DNA of 64,000 bases from Paracoccus sp. S1E-3 (GCF_013868135.1 NZ_JACEMU010000004.1:1364001-1428000); one strand, 5' to 3'. Shown: positions 40,400 to 50,106, counted from the stretch's first letter. Made by a program: numbers and translations. The notes: generated from the sequence alone by a model not told the origin.

Positions 40400-40603
40400 A
40401 TGGCTGAAAATTCCAACACGCGAATGGCGGAGCGCCCGGTCTATGACGACGTGGGCTTGCGACTGCTTGCGGCCTTACTGATTACCGCCATGTCGGCGCT
40501 GGTGCGCGAGGTCTCGGGCAGCGTTACGCAGGGCCAGATCGTATTCTGGCGGTCGGCCTTGGCGCTGCCGCGACCTGCGCAGCCGCCTCTGACCGCTGCC
40601 TGA
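40400..40603 (+). pseudogene. N-terminal fragment of an EamA/DMT-family transporter
   Basis: From the ATG at 40400 the frame reads through VGLRLLAALLITAMSALVRE and QGQIVFWRSALALP, the first membrane helix and following signature of EamA-type drug/metabolite exporters. Similarity stops near 40568, and the frame runs into the antisense 3' end of the SRPBCC gene. A complete transporter would need about 230 more residues. The joint looks like a deletion or recombination scar. Confidence 0.7.
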
Positions 40604-41549
40604 CCACATCCAGCACAACGCTGTGAAAGTCGGTCAACAGCCGGTTCGCCCAAATGCGCCCATAGCCGTTCCACGGCAACGAGACCTTGTAATAGGTGGT
40701 CAGCACCAGCCGGGTGCGGCCGTCCGCCAGCGGTTCCAGCACATAATCCCCGCGCAGCAGCTCTGATGCTTCGGTATCGGGGCGCAGGTGGCTGTCGATC
40801 TCGGCCGGGATGGAATGAGGATCGAAACCGAAAGTCCAGCCGAGTCGGCGGTTCTCCTCCCATACGTTGATATGCTCACGAAAACGGATGCCGCCGGTCC
40901 ATTCGAGCGACCGTGTGGCGCCCGCGCCCGCGCGGTCGAGACGCGCATCAAGAGGGCGCGGGAAGAACATCAGGCCATGGCTCGGGGTGAAGCGCAGGGT
41001 CGCGGGGTCGATGTCGCGGATCTCGACCGTATTCGCCCAGACGGTTTCGGGAGGTGCGGCGATGACGATCTCGGTGGAGACAAAGCCCTGATAATCCGGC
41101 CAGTCCATCCGCACCTCCAGCGGCAGGACCAAAAGCGGCAGCGCCGCCATCATGAACGCACCATAGCGGTTCTGCCACCACCCCAGGACAATCTGTGCGA
41201 ATGCAATGCCGATCGACACGCCCGGCAGCAGGATCGGGATCGCCATGATGATGCAGATGATCCCTTCGATGAACAGCATTATCGTCAGGATCGCCACGAT
41301 CAGCAATGCAACCGCGGCATAGCCCAGCAATTGCCCGAAAGATCTCTCGCCGCGCGGATCGACCAGCACCGTCATCAGGCTGCCGACCCCCGCCGCCAGC
41401 AGAAACGCGCCCGAAATCACCACCATCGCGCCATCCCCGCGCGGCAGCCATGCTATCGCATAAATTGCGAGACCGTAGATCACCGCGACCGCCAACGCCA
41501 GCAGAACACGCAGCCCGATCAGCGGCGGGCGCGGGGAAACTTCGCTCAT
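40524..41549 (-). CDS. Membrane-anchored SRPBCC (START-like) protein
   Basis: 341 residues. About 145 N-terminal residues hold four to five hydrophobic helices (LLALAVAVIYGLAIYAIAW, VALLIVAILTIMLF and others). Then a soluble SRPBCC/polyketide-cyclase-like fold begins near FVSTEIVIAAPPETVWANTVEIRD and ends in RLVLTTYYKVSLPWNGYGR. The fold binds hydrophobic ligands; no ligand is known. The last 40 residues (QVAAAPRPTARIRSGPA) are probably not ancestral, because they overlap the broken transporter gene. Divergent from the globin gene. Confidence 0.7.
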   Translation of the reverse strand: MSEVSPRPPLIGLRVLLALAVAVIYGLAIYAIAWLPRGDGAMVVISGAFLLAAGVGSLMTVLVDPRGERSFGQLLGYAAVALLIVAILTIMLFIEGIICIIMAIPILLPGVSIGIAFAQIVLGWWQNRYGAFMMAALPLLVLPLEVRMDWPDYQGFVSTEIVIAAPPETVWANTVEIRDIDPATLRFTPSHGLMFFPRPLDARLDRAGAGATRSLEWTGGIRFREHINVWEENRRLGWTFGFDPHSIPAEIDSHLRPDTEASELLRGDYVLEPLADGRTRLVLTTYYKVSLPWNGYGRIWANRLLTDFHSVVLDVVRQRSEAAAQVAAAPRPTARIRSGPA

Positions 41550-41624
41550 GGCGACCTCGTGAACAACCGAACTGCGACAACGCATACTCTTGCGGCACCG
41601 CAGCGACAACGCCATCTAGGCGGC

Positions 41625-42029
41625 ATGAGCATTCCGCCCCGTTTCGATGTCATGCCCGAGCAGATCGACCATGTGGTCGCGGTCTTCTATGCCGCCATTC
41701 GCCGGCACGAGGTGCTGGGGCCGGTCTTCGCCCGCCACGTCGCCGACTGGCCCGCGCATGAGGAAAAGATCGCCCGTTTCTGGCGCAACGCGATCCTGTT
41801 CGAGCGCAGCTATGACGGCAATCCGATGCGCGCCCATATGCAGGCGGGCGATGTGATGGCCGAACATTTCGCGCCCTGGCTGATGCTGTTCGACGAAACC
41901 CTGCGCCGCACGCTGCCGGCGGAAACCGCCGCCGGCTGGTCGGCGCTGGCGCATCGCATCGGCGCCGGCCTGCGCATGGGGGTCGAGGATCTGCGCGACC
42001 GCGCGCCCGGTCCACCAGTCTTGCGCTAG
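41625..42029 (+). CDS. Group III truncated haemoglobin
   Basis: 134 residues, a 2-on-2 globin of the trHbIII or ctb type. The proximal His is in RAHMQAGDVMAEHFAPWLMLF. Features of group III are present: FARHVADWPAHEEKIARFWR in the E-helix region and no Gly-Gly motifs. Such globins bind O2 or NO and are linked to redox or nitrosative defence. The ATG follows the SRPBCC start by about 75 nt on the opposite strand. Confidence 0.85.
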   Translation: MSIPPRFDVMPEQIDHVVAVFYAAIRRHEVLGPVFARHVADWPAHEEKIARFWRNAILFERSYDGNPMRAHMQAGDVMAEHFAPWLMLFDETLRRTLPAETAAGWSALAHRIGAGLRMGVEDLRDRAPGPPVLR

Positions 42030-42072
42030 GTCGCCTGAACGACGAACATGACGGGAACATTCGGAGGTTCCC

Positions 42073-42396
42073 ATGAAAATCGACTATCTCGAATTTTCCT
42101 CGCCCGATCTGCCCGCCACCAAGACCTTCTTCGCGCAGGCTTTCGGGTGGCGCTTCAACGATTACGGCCCCGACTATCAGGAACTGGCCGATGCCGGCAT
42201 CGGCGGCGGCATCGCCTCGGGCGAGATGGCCCCGCCGCTGGTGATCCTGAAGACCGATGATCTGGAGGCCGCATTGGCCAGGGTCAGCGCCGCCGGGGCC
42301 GAGATCACCCGGCCGATCTTTGCCTTTCCCGGCGGCCGCCGCTTTCAGTTCCGCGAGCCCGGGGGCACCGAAATGGGCGTCTGGTCCGAAACCTGA
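42073..42396 (+). CDS. VOC family (glyoxalase-like) protein
   Basis: 107 residues, one VOC module: DYLEFSSPDLPATKTFFAQA at the start, FPGGRRFQFREPGGTEMGVW at the end. The metal ligands usual in glyoxalase I are only partly present (the first position is E6 in DYLEF; the last E is in GTEMG). It is a small lyase, dioxygenase-like or resistance-type binding protein of unknown substrate. GGAGG precedes the ATG. Confidence 0.8.
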   Translation: MKIDYLEFSSPDLPATKTFFAQAFGWRFNDYGPDYQELADAGIGGGIASGEMAPPLVILKTDDLEAALARVSAAGAEITRPIFAFPGGRRFQFREPGGTEMGVWSET

Positions 42397-42465
42397 CGGT
42401 TCGTCAGCCGCAGCGGCCGGATGCGGCAGCCGGGACGGGCGCCCCAGTCCGCCGCCTCCGGCGCG

Positions 42466-44721
42466 TCACCGCGCGCGATGCCGTTTGGCCTTCTTCGCAT
42501 CGGCCCGCGCCTTTGACTTCAGCTGTCCGGGGCGGCGGCGCGTGCCCCGTCCGCCGCGGGTTTTCGGACCCTGAGCGACGGTGTTGCCCTCCAGTTCCAA
42601 CAGTTCCAGAATCAAACCGCCTGTCAGGGGCGACGCCTCGGCCAGTCGCACCAGCACCCGCTGGCCAATGCCGATTTCGGTGCCGGTTTCCGCGCCAATC
42701 AGCTGCTGCGCATCGCGATCATAATGGAAGTATTCCCGGCCGATCTCGCGGATCGGGATCAGCCCGTCGGCCCCGGTCTCGTCCAGCTTCACGAAGGCAC
42801 CGAATTTCTGCACGCCGCTGATCCGCCCGGTCAGTTCCGACCCCACACGCTCGGCCAGATAGGCGGCCAGATATCGGTCGGTGGTGTCGCGCTCGGCCTC
42901 CATCGACCGGCGTTCGGTGTTGGAGATCTGGGTGGCGGTTTCACCCAGATTGTCGATGTCCCAGACCGACAGCCCGTCATCGCCCCAGCCGTGGCCCGAG
43001 ATCAGCGCCCGATGCACGATCAGGTCGGAATAGCGCCGGATCGGGCTGGTGAAATGGGCGTAGTTCTTCAGCGCCAGCCCGAAATGGCCGAAATTGTCCG
43101 GGCTGTAATAGGCCTGCGTCATCGAGCGCAGCGTGGACATGTTGATGAGTTCATCGAAATCCGTGCCCTCGGCCTGCGCCAGCAGCCGGTTCAGGTGGCT
43201 GGTATGCAGCACCTGCCCCTTGGCCAGGTTGAAGCCCGACGCCTGCGCCACCTCGCGGAGGGCATCCAGCTTTTCCAGCGTCGGCTCCTCGTGGACGCGG
43301 AACAGCAGCGGGCGCTTCAGGCGGTTCAGTTCCTCGGCGGCGGCGACGTTGGCCAGCACCATGAATTCCTCGATCAGCCTGTGGGCGTCGAAGCGTTCCT
43401 TGTAATTGACCGAGGCGACGCGCCCGTCCGGGCCAATCACGATCTTGCGTTCCGGCAGGTCCAGATCCAGCGGCTGACGGCGCGCCCGCGCGCCCTTCAG
43501 CAGTTCGTAAGCCTGCCACAGCGGCCGGATCGCGTTGTCCACCCAAGGTGCGGTGGCCGGGTCCGGGTTGCCATCCGCCGCCGCCTGTGCCTGTTCGTAA
43601 GCAAGGCTGGCGCGCGAGCGCATCATCCCGCGATGGAAGCTGTGGCCGATCTTGTTGCCCTGCGCGTCCAGCCGCATCCGCACCGCCAGCACGGCACGGT
43701 CGACGCCCTCATGCAGGCTGCACAGATCGCCCGACAGCACATCGGGCAGCATCGGCACCACCCGGTCGGGGAAATAGGTCGAGTTGCCGCGCTTGCGGGC
43801 CTCGCGGTCCAGAGCGCTGCCGGGCGTGACGTAATGGGCGACATCGGCGATGGCCACCCACAGGATCATGCCGCCGGGATTGTTCGGATCCGTATCCGGC
43901 ATCGCCGCCACCGCATCGTCGCGGTCGCGCGCATCGGCGGGGTCGATGGTCAGCAGCGGCAGGTCGCGCAGATCCTCGCGGCCCTTCATGCTGGCAGGTT
44001 TCTTGGCATCGGCCTCGGCGATGACATCATCGGGGAAATCGTCGGGGATATTGTGCTGGTGAATGGCAATCAGGCTGACCGCGCGCGGGGCCGAGGGATC
44101 GCCCAGCCGGTCGGTGATGCGCGCCTGGGGCAATCCCAGTCGGCCCCTGCCGCCGAACTGTTCGGCCTCGACCAACTCGCCGTCCTGCGCCCCTTGGGTA
44201 TCGCCCTCGCGGATGCGCCATTCGCGGTCGGAGCCCTTGTCGATAGGCAGGATCCGGCCGCCTTCGGTATTCTTGCGGAAGATGCCCACGATCTTGTGCC
44301 GGGCCTCGCCAATGCGGCGGATGAGCCGAGCGACATAGTCATGATCCTCACCGGGCGAGGCGGTCAGCCGCGCCAGAAAACGATCGCCCGCACCCATCGC
44401 CCCATCGGCCTCGCGCGGGTGGAACAGGATGCGCGGCACCGGGCCATCCCCCCGCAGTTCCATCGGGCGGACGAAAAGGTCGCCCTGCGCGTCAGGCGGC
44501 AGCACCTCGACCACCGTGACCGGCGGCAGGTGTTCGGCATCGCGGAAGGACTTGCGCCGGCGCTCCAGCCGGCCTTCCTCGGCCAGTTCCTTCAGCAGGC
44601 GCTTCAGCTCGATCTTCTCGGCCCCCTTGACGGCGAAGGCCTTGGCGATGTCGCGCTTGGCGGCCGCGTCGGGATGATCCGCCACCCAGTCCAGAATCTG
44701 CTGTTTGCTCGGCAATGCCAT
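42466..44721 (-). CDS. rnr: Ribonuclease R
   Basis: 751 residues. Order: a helix-turn-helix-like N-terminal domain (ILDWVADHPDAAAKRDIAKAF), cold-shock domains, an RNB catalytic domain with DARDRDDAVA and WVAIADVAHYV (metal-binding Asp cluster), a C-terminal S1 domain (RISGVQKFGAFVKLDETGADG) and a basic tail. It is a processive 3'-5' exoribonuclease that degrades structured RNA and acts in RNA quality control. The ATG at 44721 has AAAGGA upstream. It is followed downstream in sequence by VOC (convergent), and the GNAT gene is upstream on the same strand. Confidence 0.95.
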   Translation of the reverse strand: MALPSKQQILDWVADHPDAAAKRDIAKAFAVKGAEKIELKRLLKELAEEGRLERRRKSFRDAEHLPPVTVVEVLPPDAQGDLFVRPMELRGDGPVPRILFHPREADGAMGAGDRFLARLTASPGEDHDYVARLIRRIGEARHKIVGIFRKNTEGGRILPIDKGSDREWRIREGDTQGAQDGELVEAEQFGGRGRLGLPQARITDRLGDPSAPRAVSLIAIHQHNIPDDFPDDVIAEADAKKPASMKGREDLRDLPLLTIDPADARDRDDAVAAMPDTDPNNPGGMILWVAIADVAHYVTPGSALDREARKRGNSTYFPDRVVPMLPDVLSGDLCSLHEGVDRAVLAVRMRLDAQGNKIGHSFHRGMMRSRASLAYEQAQAAADGNPDPATAPWVDNAIRPLWQAYELLKGARARRQPLDLDLPERKIVIGPDGRVASVNYKERFDAHRLIEEFMVLANVAAAEELNRLKRPLLFRVHEEPTLEKLDALREVAQASGFNLAKGQVLHTSHLNRLLAQAEGTDFDELINMSTLRSMTQAYYSPDNFGHFGLALKNYAHFTSPIRRYSDLIVHRALISGHGWGDDGLSVWDIDNLGETATQISNTERRSMEAERDTTDRYLAAYLAERVGSELTGRISGVQKFGAFVKLDETGADGLIPIREIGREYFHYDRDAQQLIGAETGTEIGIGQRVLVRLAEASPLTGGLILELLELEGNTVAQGPKTRGGRGTRRRPGQLKSKARADAKKAKRHRAR

Positions 44722-44772
44722 GGTGGTCCTTTCACCGGACAGGGCCCGGACTGCGCGTTTCCCCAAGGGGTA

Positions 44773-45186
44773 TCAGAGTTCCAGCACCATGTCGCGATGC
44801 GCAATCCCCGCATCGGGATATTCCGGCCCATAGGCGAGGAAGCCGAGCTTTTCATAGAAGGGGATGGCGTGGGTCTGCGAAGACAGCTTGGCGCGGGCCA
44901 CGCCACGCGCCCGCAACGCATCGAGCGCGCCCCGCATGATCGCCGCTCCGGCCCCGGTGCCGCGCGCCGAGGCGAGCACACAGACACGGCCGATCTTGCC
45001 GGTATCGCCCTCGATGAAGACCCGCGCGGTGCCGACGGGGGTGCCGTCCAGCCAGCCCAGAACATGCAAAGCCTCGTCGTCGCGGCCGTCCCATTCCTCG
45101 GCCTCGGTCACGCCCTGCTCGTCGATGAAGACGGCGCGGCGCAGGGTGCGGCAGGTGTCCAGATCGTCGGTCAGTTCGACCCTCAT
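44773..45186 (-). CDS. GNAT family N-acetyltransferase
   Basis: 137 residues, a single GNAT fold. The acetyl-CoA pyrophosphate loop is RVCVLASARGTGAGAAIM (Q/RxxGxG/A), and the C-terminal HAIPFYEKLGFLAYG is typical of ElaA- or YjcF-like acetyltransferases. Substrate unknown. The ATG overlaps the dapE stop by four bases, so the two are translationally coupled. Confidence 0.87.
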   Translation of the reverse strand: MRVELTDDLDTCRTLRRAVFIDEQGVTEAEEWDGRDDEALHVLGWLDGTPVGTARVFIEGDTGKIGRVCVLASARGTGAGAAIMRGALDALRARGVARAKLSSQTHAIPFYEKLGFLAYGPEYPDAGIAHRDMVLEL

Positions 45187-46328
45187 GCGAAATACTCGGC
45201 CAGCACGCGCTGATAGACGCGCTTCAGCGCGTGCACCTGATCGGCGGGAACGCGTTCGTCGACCTCGTGCATGAAGCGGCCGACAAGGCCGAATTCCAGC
45301 ACCGGGCAATGATCCTTAACGAAGCGCGCGTCCGAGGTCCCGCCCGAGGTTGACAGCACCGGCTGAATCCCGGTCTCCGCTTCGACAATGCCGCGGACCA
45401 GATCGACGAACGTACCGGGCTCGGTCAGGAATGCCATGCCCGAGACGTCCGGCGTCAGCACGATGGCGACGCCGCTGTCGGCGCTGATCGCGGCGGCGCG
45501 GGCCTGCAGATCGGCATCCAGCGCCTCCGGCGTGTGCAGGTCGTTGAAGCGGATGTTGAACACCGCCGTGGCCTGTTCCGGCACCACATTGCTGGCCTTG
45601 TTGCCGCAATCGATGGTCGTCACCTGCAGGCTGGACGGGCCGAAATGCTCCGTCCCTTCGTCCAGCGGAGTCGTGGCCAATTCGTCCAGAAACCAGCACA
45701 GGGCATGGAGCGGGTTGCGCACCCGGTCGGGATAGGCCACGTGGCCCTGCACCCCATGCGCGGTGACGCGATAGGTGACCGAGCCGCGGCGCCCGATCTT
45801 CATCATCTCGCCGAAGGTGTCGGGGTTCGAAGGCTCGCCCACGATGCAGACATCCATCCGCTCGCCATTGGCCGCCATCCAGTCGAGGATGGCGAGCGTG
45901 CCGTCATGGGCATCACCCTCCTCGTCCCCGGTGATGGTCAGGATGACGGCGCCGTCTTCGGGCGGGGTCTCGGTCACGAAATCGATGGCGGCGGCGACGA
46001 AGGCCGCGACCCCCGATTTCATGTCGGTGGCGCCCCGGCCCCAGATCATGCCGTCGGCGTCCAGATGGCCCGAAAACGGCGGATGCGCCCAGCTGCCCAG
46101 ATTACCCGGCGGGACTACGTCGGTATGGCCGTTGAAGCCGAAGCTGCGCGCCGCGTCCTTCGCCCCCCAGCGGGCAAACAGGTTCGGGGTCCCGTTGCGG
46201 TCGACGCGCACCACCTCGAAGCCCGCCGCCAGCAGCCGGTCGGCCAGCAGGGTCAGCGCGCCCGCCTCCTCGGGCGTGACCGAGGGGCAGCGGATCAGTT
46301 CGGCGGTCAGTTCTGCGGCATCGGTCAT
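45183..46328 (-). CDS. dapE: Succinyl-diaminopimelate desuccinylase
   Basis: 381 residues, M20 dinuclear zinc amidohydrolase. Metal ligand motifs are GHTDVVPPG, TGDEEGDA, EPSNPD and, at the end, LEFGLVGRFMHEVDE. The dimerisation insert is present (VTYRVTAHGVQGHVAYPDR). It removes succinate from N-succinyl-LL-DAP in lysine and cell wall DAP synthesis. Followed by the GNAT gene; lysA, another gene of the same pathway, is 11 kb away. Confidence 0.94.
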   Translation of the reverse strand: MTDAAELTAELIRCPSVTPEEAGALTLLADRLLAAGFEVVRVDRNGTPNLFARWGAKDAARSFGFNGHTDVVPPGNLGSWAHPPFSGHLDADGMIWGRGATDMKSGVAAFVAAAIDFVTETPPEDGAVILTITGDEEGDAHDGTLAILDWMAANGERMDVCIVGEPSNPDTFGEMMKIGRRGSVTYRVTAHGVQGHVAYPDRVRNPLHALCWFLDELATTPLDEGTEHFGPSSLQVTTIDCGNKASNVVPEQATAVFNIRFNDLHTPEALDADLQARAAAISADSGVAIVLTPDVSGMAFLTEPGTFVDLVRGIVEAETGIQPVLSTSGGTSDARFVKDHCPVLEFGLVGRFMHEVDERVPADQVHALKRVYQRVLAEYFA

Positions 46329-46359
46329 CGCCTTCTCCTTGATTTGTTAAGGGGTATCG

Positions 46360-47127
46360 TTACCCCGCCAGAAGTTCCAGCCCGCGCCGCACCAGGTTCA
46401 ACCCGCTGAAGACCAGCAGCACCAGCGTCCAGCGACGGAACTGCGCGACGTCCAGCCGGTCATGCACGCGCAGGCCGAGGATCATGCCGACCACACCGGG
46501 CAGCACCAGCACGGCCGACAGAGGCAGCGTCTGCGCGTTCAGCACCCCCGATCCCAGATGCGCGAAGGTCAGAACCACCGCGCCCATCAGGAACACCACG
46601 CCCTGCACCCGCATCTGTTCATCCTTGGGCGCCCCCACGGACAGCAGATAGACGATCAGCGGCGGCCCCCAGATGCCCGAAATCCCGCCATAGAGGCCGC
46701 CGATGATGCCGGTGACGATCTCGGCCCGGCGGGCGTGGTGAATGGGCAGCACCAGCGGGCGGCCGGACAATTGCCAGATCGCAAAGGCAACAATGGGGAC
46801 GCCCAGCAGCAGATACATCAGGCTTTGCGGGACCGCGGTGACAAACGCCGCGGAGATCAGGATGAACAGCCCGACCATGGCGATATGCCAGCGATAGCGC
46901 CGCACCGATCCCCAGGCCGCGCCCATGCCCTGCCGGCCGGCCTGCATCACATTGGTCACCAGCGTCGGCAGGATCAGCGCCGCCAGCGCGACCTGCGGCG
47001 GCAGGACGGATGCGAAGGCCGACATCATGATCATCGGCATGGCGAACCCCACCGCACCCTTGACGAAGCCGGCAAACAGCGTGACCGCGAAAACGAACCA
47101 GAAGGTGCTGGAATCAAGGCCGAACAT
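46360..47127 (-). CDS. TauE/SafE family sulfite/organosulfur exporter-like permease
   Basis: 255 residues, eight hydrophobic spans in two repeats. Family signatures are FVKGAVGFAMPMIMMS at residues 21-36 and IIGGLYGGISGIWGPPLIVYL in the second half. TauE/SafE proteins export sulfite, sulfoacetate or other small anions, but many members are uncharacterised. The ATG at 47127 fits the domain start. It lies just upstream of dapE on the same strand, with a 31-bp gap. Confidence 0.88.
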   Translation of the reverse strand: MFGLDSSTFWFVFAVTLFAGFVKGAVGFAMPMIMMSAFASVLPPQVALAALILPTLVTNVMQAGRQGMGAAWGSVRRYRWHIAMVGLFILISAAFVTAVPQSLMYLLLGVPIVAFAIWQLSGRPLVLPIHHARRAEIVTGIIGGLYGGISGIWGPPLIVYLLSVGAPKDEQMRVQGVVFLMGAVVLTFAHLGSGVLNAQTLPLSAVLVLPGVVGMILGLRVHDRLDVAQFRRWTLVLLVFSGLNLVRRGLELLAG

Positions 47128-47407
47128 GGCCCGCAGCCTAGCGTCGCGCAGGGGCGCCGCAACACCGATTTCCCCCCATTTCGTGACAAGTCCGCAACAG
47201 GCGCGCCGATTCCGCAACGCGGGCCCACGCGCGATCACGGATCGCAAAACCCGCGCAGAGCCTTGATTATCCTCGCTGGCGACGCCGATCGCCGACGCGA
47301 AACATTGCGAAGCGGCACGTTTGCTGACATATCAGTGAGTTGACGGTAAAAGCCCCCGATGCAATCCCGCTGAAATGTTTATGATTCGTCAACCCGGAGA
47401 CGCTGCC
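47128..47407. other. 280-bp control region between the TauE and META genes
   Basis: No gene is seen. It holds the divergent promoters of the two flanking genes. A TATGAT -10-like hexamer is at 47380-47385 and an isolated TTGACG at 47340, but they are not correctly spaced for one promoter. Confidence 0.35.
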
Positions 47408-47881
47408 ATGTTCCGCCAACTGACCGCCGCCGCACTTGCGACGCTTGCGCTTGCTGCCTGCGAACCGACTACGCCCACCTCGAACGATCCCTATTCGACG
47501 ATCCCGACCGGCGATTACGTGCTGTTCAATATCGGCGGCGAGGTTCTCAGCGTGCGCCACACCACCATGACAATCTCGCCCACGCAGATGACCGGCCGCA
47601 CCGGCTGCAACAACTTCGTGATGCCGGTCTCGGGCACGCCGCCGGAATTCGTCGCCGGCGAGATCCAGACCGCAGGCCAGACCTGCCGCTGGAGCGCGCA
47701 GGAAACCAAGTTCTTCAACGCCCTGCGTCAGGCCAACAAGATCAGCTATGAAGACGGCGTTCTGCGCATCTCGGGCGGACCGGACACGCTGACCTTCGAA
47801 TATGGCCGTCTGGCGACCCCGGCTGGCCCGATCGGGCGCAACCTGAACCCGAACGACACCGCCAAGGCCGGCGGCCAGTAA
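47408..47881 (+). CDS. META-domain lipoprotein
   Basis: 157 residues. Lipobox LALAAC at about residues 16-21 gives a lipidated Cys. A META domain follows (YVLFNIGGEVLS, ISPTQMTGRTGCNNFV, CRWSAQETKFFNAL), the fold of HslJ-type proteins linked with heat shock and novobiocin resistance. It probably sits on the outer or inner membrane facing the periplasm. GGAGA is seven bases before the ATG. A longer frame from 47375 is less likely because it would spoil the signal peptide. Confidence 0.8.
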   Translation: MFRQLTAAALATLALAACEPTTPTSNDPYSTIPTGDYVLFNIGGEVLSVRHTTMTISPTQMTGRTGCNNFVMPVSGTPPEFVAGEIQTAGQTCRWSAQETKFFNALRQANKISYEDGVLRISGGPDTLTFEYGRLATPAGPIGRNLNPNDTAKAGGQ

Positions 47882-47882
47882 G

Positions 47883-48344
47883 CTACAGCGACAGGGCCGT
47901 GGTCTGCGCCACGGTCCTGAGCGCGAAGGACGAATGCATCTGCGCCACGCCGGGAAGGCGGGTCAGATATTCGCGGTGGATGCGGGCGAAATCCTCGGTA
48001 TCCTCGACCGCCAGCTTCAGCAGATAATCGGCCGTTCCCGCCATCAGGTGACATTCCAGCAGGTCGGGGATGGCGCGAACGGCGCGCTCGAACGCTTCCA
48101 GCAGTTCCGTCGCCTGACCGGACAGGGTGATCTCCACGAAAACCGTGGTGTGCCGTGCCAGCCGGCGGGGATCCAGCAGCGCCGCATAGGCGCGGATCAC
48201 CCCGTCCAGCTCCAGCCGCTGCACCCGCCGATGACAGGCCGAGGCCGACAGGTTCACCGCCGCCGCCAGATCGGCATTTGTGATTCGGCCATCCTTCTGC
48301 AGAATCGCCAGAATACGACGATCCATCGCGTCGATTTCCGCCAT
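47883..48344 (-). CDS. Lrp/AsnC family regulator, divergent from alanine dehydrogenase
   Basis: 153 residues. N-terminal helix-turn-helix (MDRRILAILQKDGRITNADLAAAVNLSASACHRRV) and C-terminal RAM ligand domain (LLECHLMAGTADYLLKLA). Because it is divergent from ald with about 150 nt between starts, it is most likely the alanine-responsive activator or repressor of that gene, as in rhizobia. The start at 48344 (MAEIDAMD) fits the family; 48365 (MIGENF) is an alternative. Confidence 0.88.
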   Translation of the reverse strand: MAEIDAMDRRILAILQKDGRITNADLAAAVNLSASACHRRVQRLELDGVIRAYAALLDPRRLARHTTVFVEITLSGQATELLEAFERAVRAIPDLLECHLMAGTADYLLKLAVEDTEDFARIHREYLTRLPGVAQMHSSFALRTVAQTTALSL

Positions 48345-48494
48345 TTCGAAGTTTTCTCCGATCATTGCACCTGATCGCGCAATTTTCTTCGAATTCCTGG
48401 GCCACGCAAGCGAAACTTCCGCAGGACGTGTCAGCGGTTCCGTGTCAGCCTTGTGGCAAGACCCAGAGCGGTCGCCCCAACTCGGAGAGATGCC

Positions 48495-49610
48495 ATGCTG
48501 ATCGGATGCCCGACCGAAATCAAACCTCAGGAATACCGCGTCGGCCTGACGCCCGGCGCCGCACGCGAGGCTGTCCATCGCGGTCACACTGTCCTGATCC
48601 AGTCCGGCGCCGGTCTGGGGGCAGGCTTCACCGATGCCGATTTTCTGGCCGCCGGCGCCGAGATCGCCGCCGATGCAAAGACTGTCTTCGACCGCGCCGA
48701 GATGATCGTGAAGGTGAAGGAACCCCAGCCGGCCGAGCGCGCGATGCTGCGGCGGGGACAGGTGCTGTTCACCTATCTGCACCTCGCCCCCGATCCCGAT
48801 CAGACCCGCGACCTGCTGAACAGCGGCGTGACCGCCATCGCCTATGAGACCGTCACCGACCCGCGCGGCGGCCTGCCGCTGCTGGCGCCGATGTCGGAAG
48901 TCGCGGGGCGGCTGGCCCCGCAGGCCGGCGCCTGGGCGCTGCAAAAGGCCAATGGCGGCGAAGGCGTCCTGCTGGGTGGCGTCCCCGGCGTGCGCCCGGC
49001 CAATGTGGTCATCATCGGCGGCGGCGTGGTCGGGGCAGCGGCGGCACGCGTGGCGGCCGGGATGGGCGCGCATGTCACCGTGCTGGACCGCTCCGTTTCG
49101 CGGCTGTCCTATTTGGACGACATCTTCATGGGCCGGCTGACCACCCAATATGCCACCGCCGCCGCCATTGCCGATCTGCTGCCCACCGCCGACATGGTGA
49201 TCGGCGCGGTGCTGATCCCCGGCGCGGCCGCGCCCAAGCTGATCACCCGCGCCCAGCTTGGCATCATGAAACCGGGCGCGGTGCTGGTCGATGTCGCCAT
49301 CGATCAGGGCGGCTGCTTCGAAACCTCGCATCCGACCACCCATCAGGATCCGATCTACGAGGTCGACGGCATCGTGCATTACTGCGTTGCCAACATGCCC
49401 GGCGCGGTCCCGCGCACCTCGACCCAGGCGCTTGGCAACGCCACGCTGCCCTTCGTGCTGGCACTGGCCGACAAGGGCTGGCGGCAGGCGCTGCGGGACG
49501 ACGCGCATCTGCGTGCGGGCCTGTCGACGCATGAGGGGCAGCTGACCTCCGGCCCGGTGGGGGCGGCACTCGGCATCGCCACCGTCCTGCCCGAGGCGTT
49601 GCTGTCCTGA
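48495..49610 (+). CDS. ald: Alanine dehydrogenase
   Basis: 371 residues, typical length. [20 protein letters not shown] is the usual N-terminus. Catalytic Lys and His lie in VKVKEPQ and YLHLAPD; the NAD site is [17 protein letters not shown]; the C-terminus [11 protein letters not shown] is the family block. It interconverts alanine and pyruvate plus ammonia with NAD. GGAGAGATGCC precedes the ATG. The divergent Lrp gene is its probable regulator. Confidence 0.96.
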   Translation: MLIGCPTEIKPQEYRVGLTPGAAREAVHRGHTVLIQSGAGLGAGFTDADFLAAGAEIAADAKTVFDRAEMIVKVKEPQPAERAMLRRGQVLFTYLHLAPDPDQTRDLLNSGVTAIAYETVTDPRGGLPLLAPMSEVAGRLAPQAGAWALQKANGGEGVLLGGVPGVRPANVVIIGGGVVGAAAARVAAGMGAHVTVLDRSVSRLSYLDDIFMGRLTTQYATAAAIADLLPTADMVIGAVLIPGAAAPKLITRAQLGIMKPGAVLVDVAIDQGGCFETSHPTTHQDPIYEVDGIVHYCVANMPGAVPRTSTQALGNATLPFVLALADKGWRQALRDDAHLRAGLSTHEGQLTSGPVGAALGIATVLPEALLS

Positions 49611-49629
49611 TCCGGGATCGCCGCCCGGC

Positions 49630-50106
49630 CTAGACGGGCAGCGAAAGCGGTCCGTCCACGCGGACGTGCCGCATGGAGAAATTCGACCGGATCGCGGCGA
49701 TCTCCCGGCCGACCAGCAGATGGGTGGTGATCGTGCGCTCGTAATCCTCCATATCGCGGACGACCATCTCGACCAGGAAATCCGATGCCCCCGAAACCAG
49801 GTGGCAGGACACGCAGCCCGGCAGGGCCTCCAGCCGGTGCTGCAGGATCTCGGCGGCGATGGTGCTGTGGCGGGCGATGGTGATCTCGATGAACACCGTC
49901 ATGCCCAGCCCGACCGCGACACGGTCCAGAACCGCACGATAGCCGCGGATCACCCCGCTCTCCTCCAGCAGTTTCACCCGCCGCAGGCAGGGCGACGGCG
50001 AAAGCCCGACCTTCCCGGCCAGGGCCACATTGCTGATGCGGCCGTCCCGCTGCAGCTCGGCGATGATTCGGCGGTCGAATTCGTCCAATTCGGCATGTTT
50101 GGACAT
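49630..50106 (-). CDS. Lrp/AsnC family regulator (second)
   Basis: 158 residues. HTH MDEFDRRIIAELQRDGRISN-type region (LDEFDRRIIAELQ, GKVGLSPSPCLRRVKLLE) followed by a RAM domain (CVSCHLVSGASDFLVEMV). It is not clearly paired with a target gene. It is convergent with ald and divergent from the 197-residue unknown protein gene, which may be its target. Confidence 0.86.
   Translation of the reverse strand: MSKHAELDEFDRRIIAELQRDGRISNVALAGKVGLSPSPCLRRVKLLEESGVIRGYRAVLDRVAVGLGMTVFIEITIARHSTIAAEILQHRLEALPGCVSCHLVSGASDFLVEMVVRDMEDYERTITTHLLVGREIAAIRSNFSMRHVRVDGPLSLPV

Noticed and set aside
47883..47930. A hairpin near the convergent ends of the META and Lrp genes
   Set aside because: The stem is interrupted, there is no T-run, and it lies inside the Lrp coding region.
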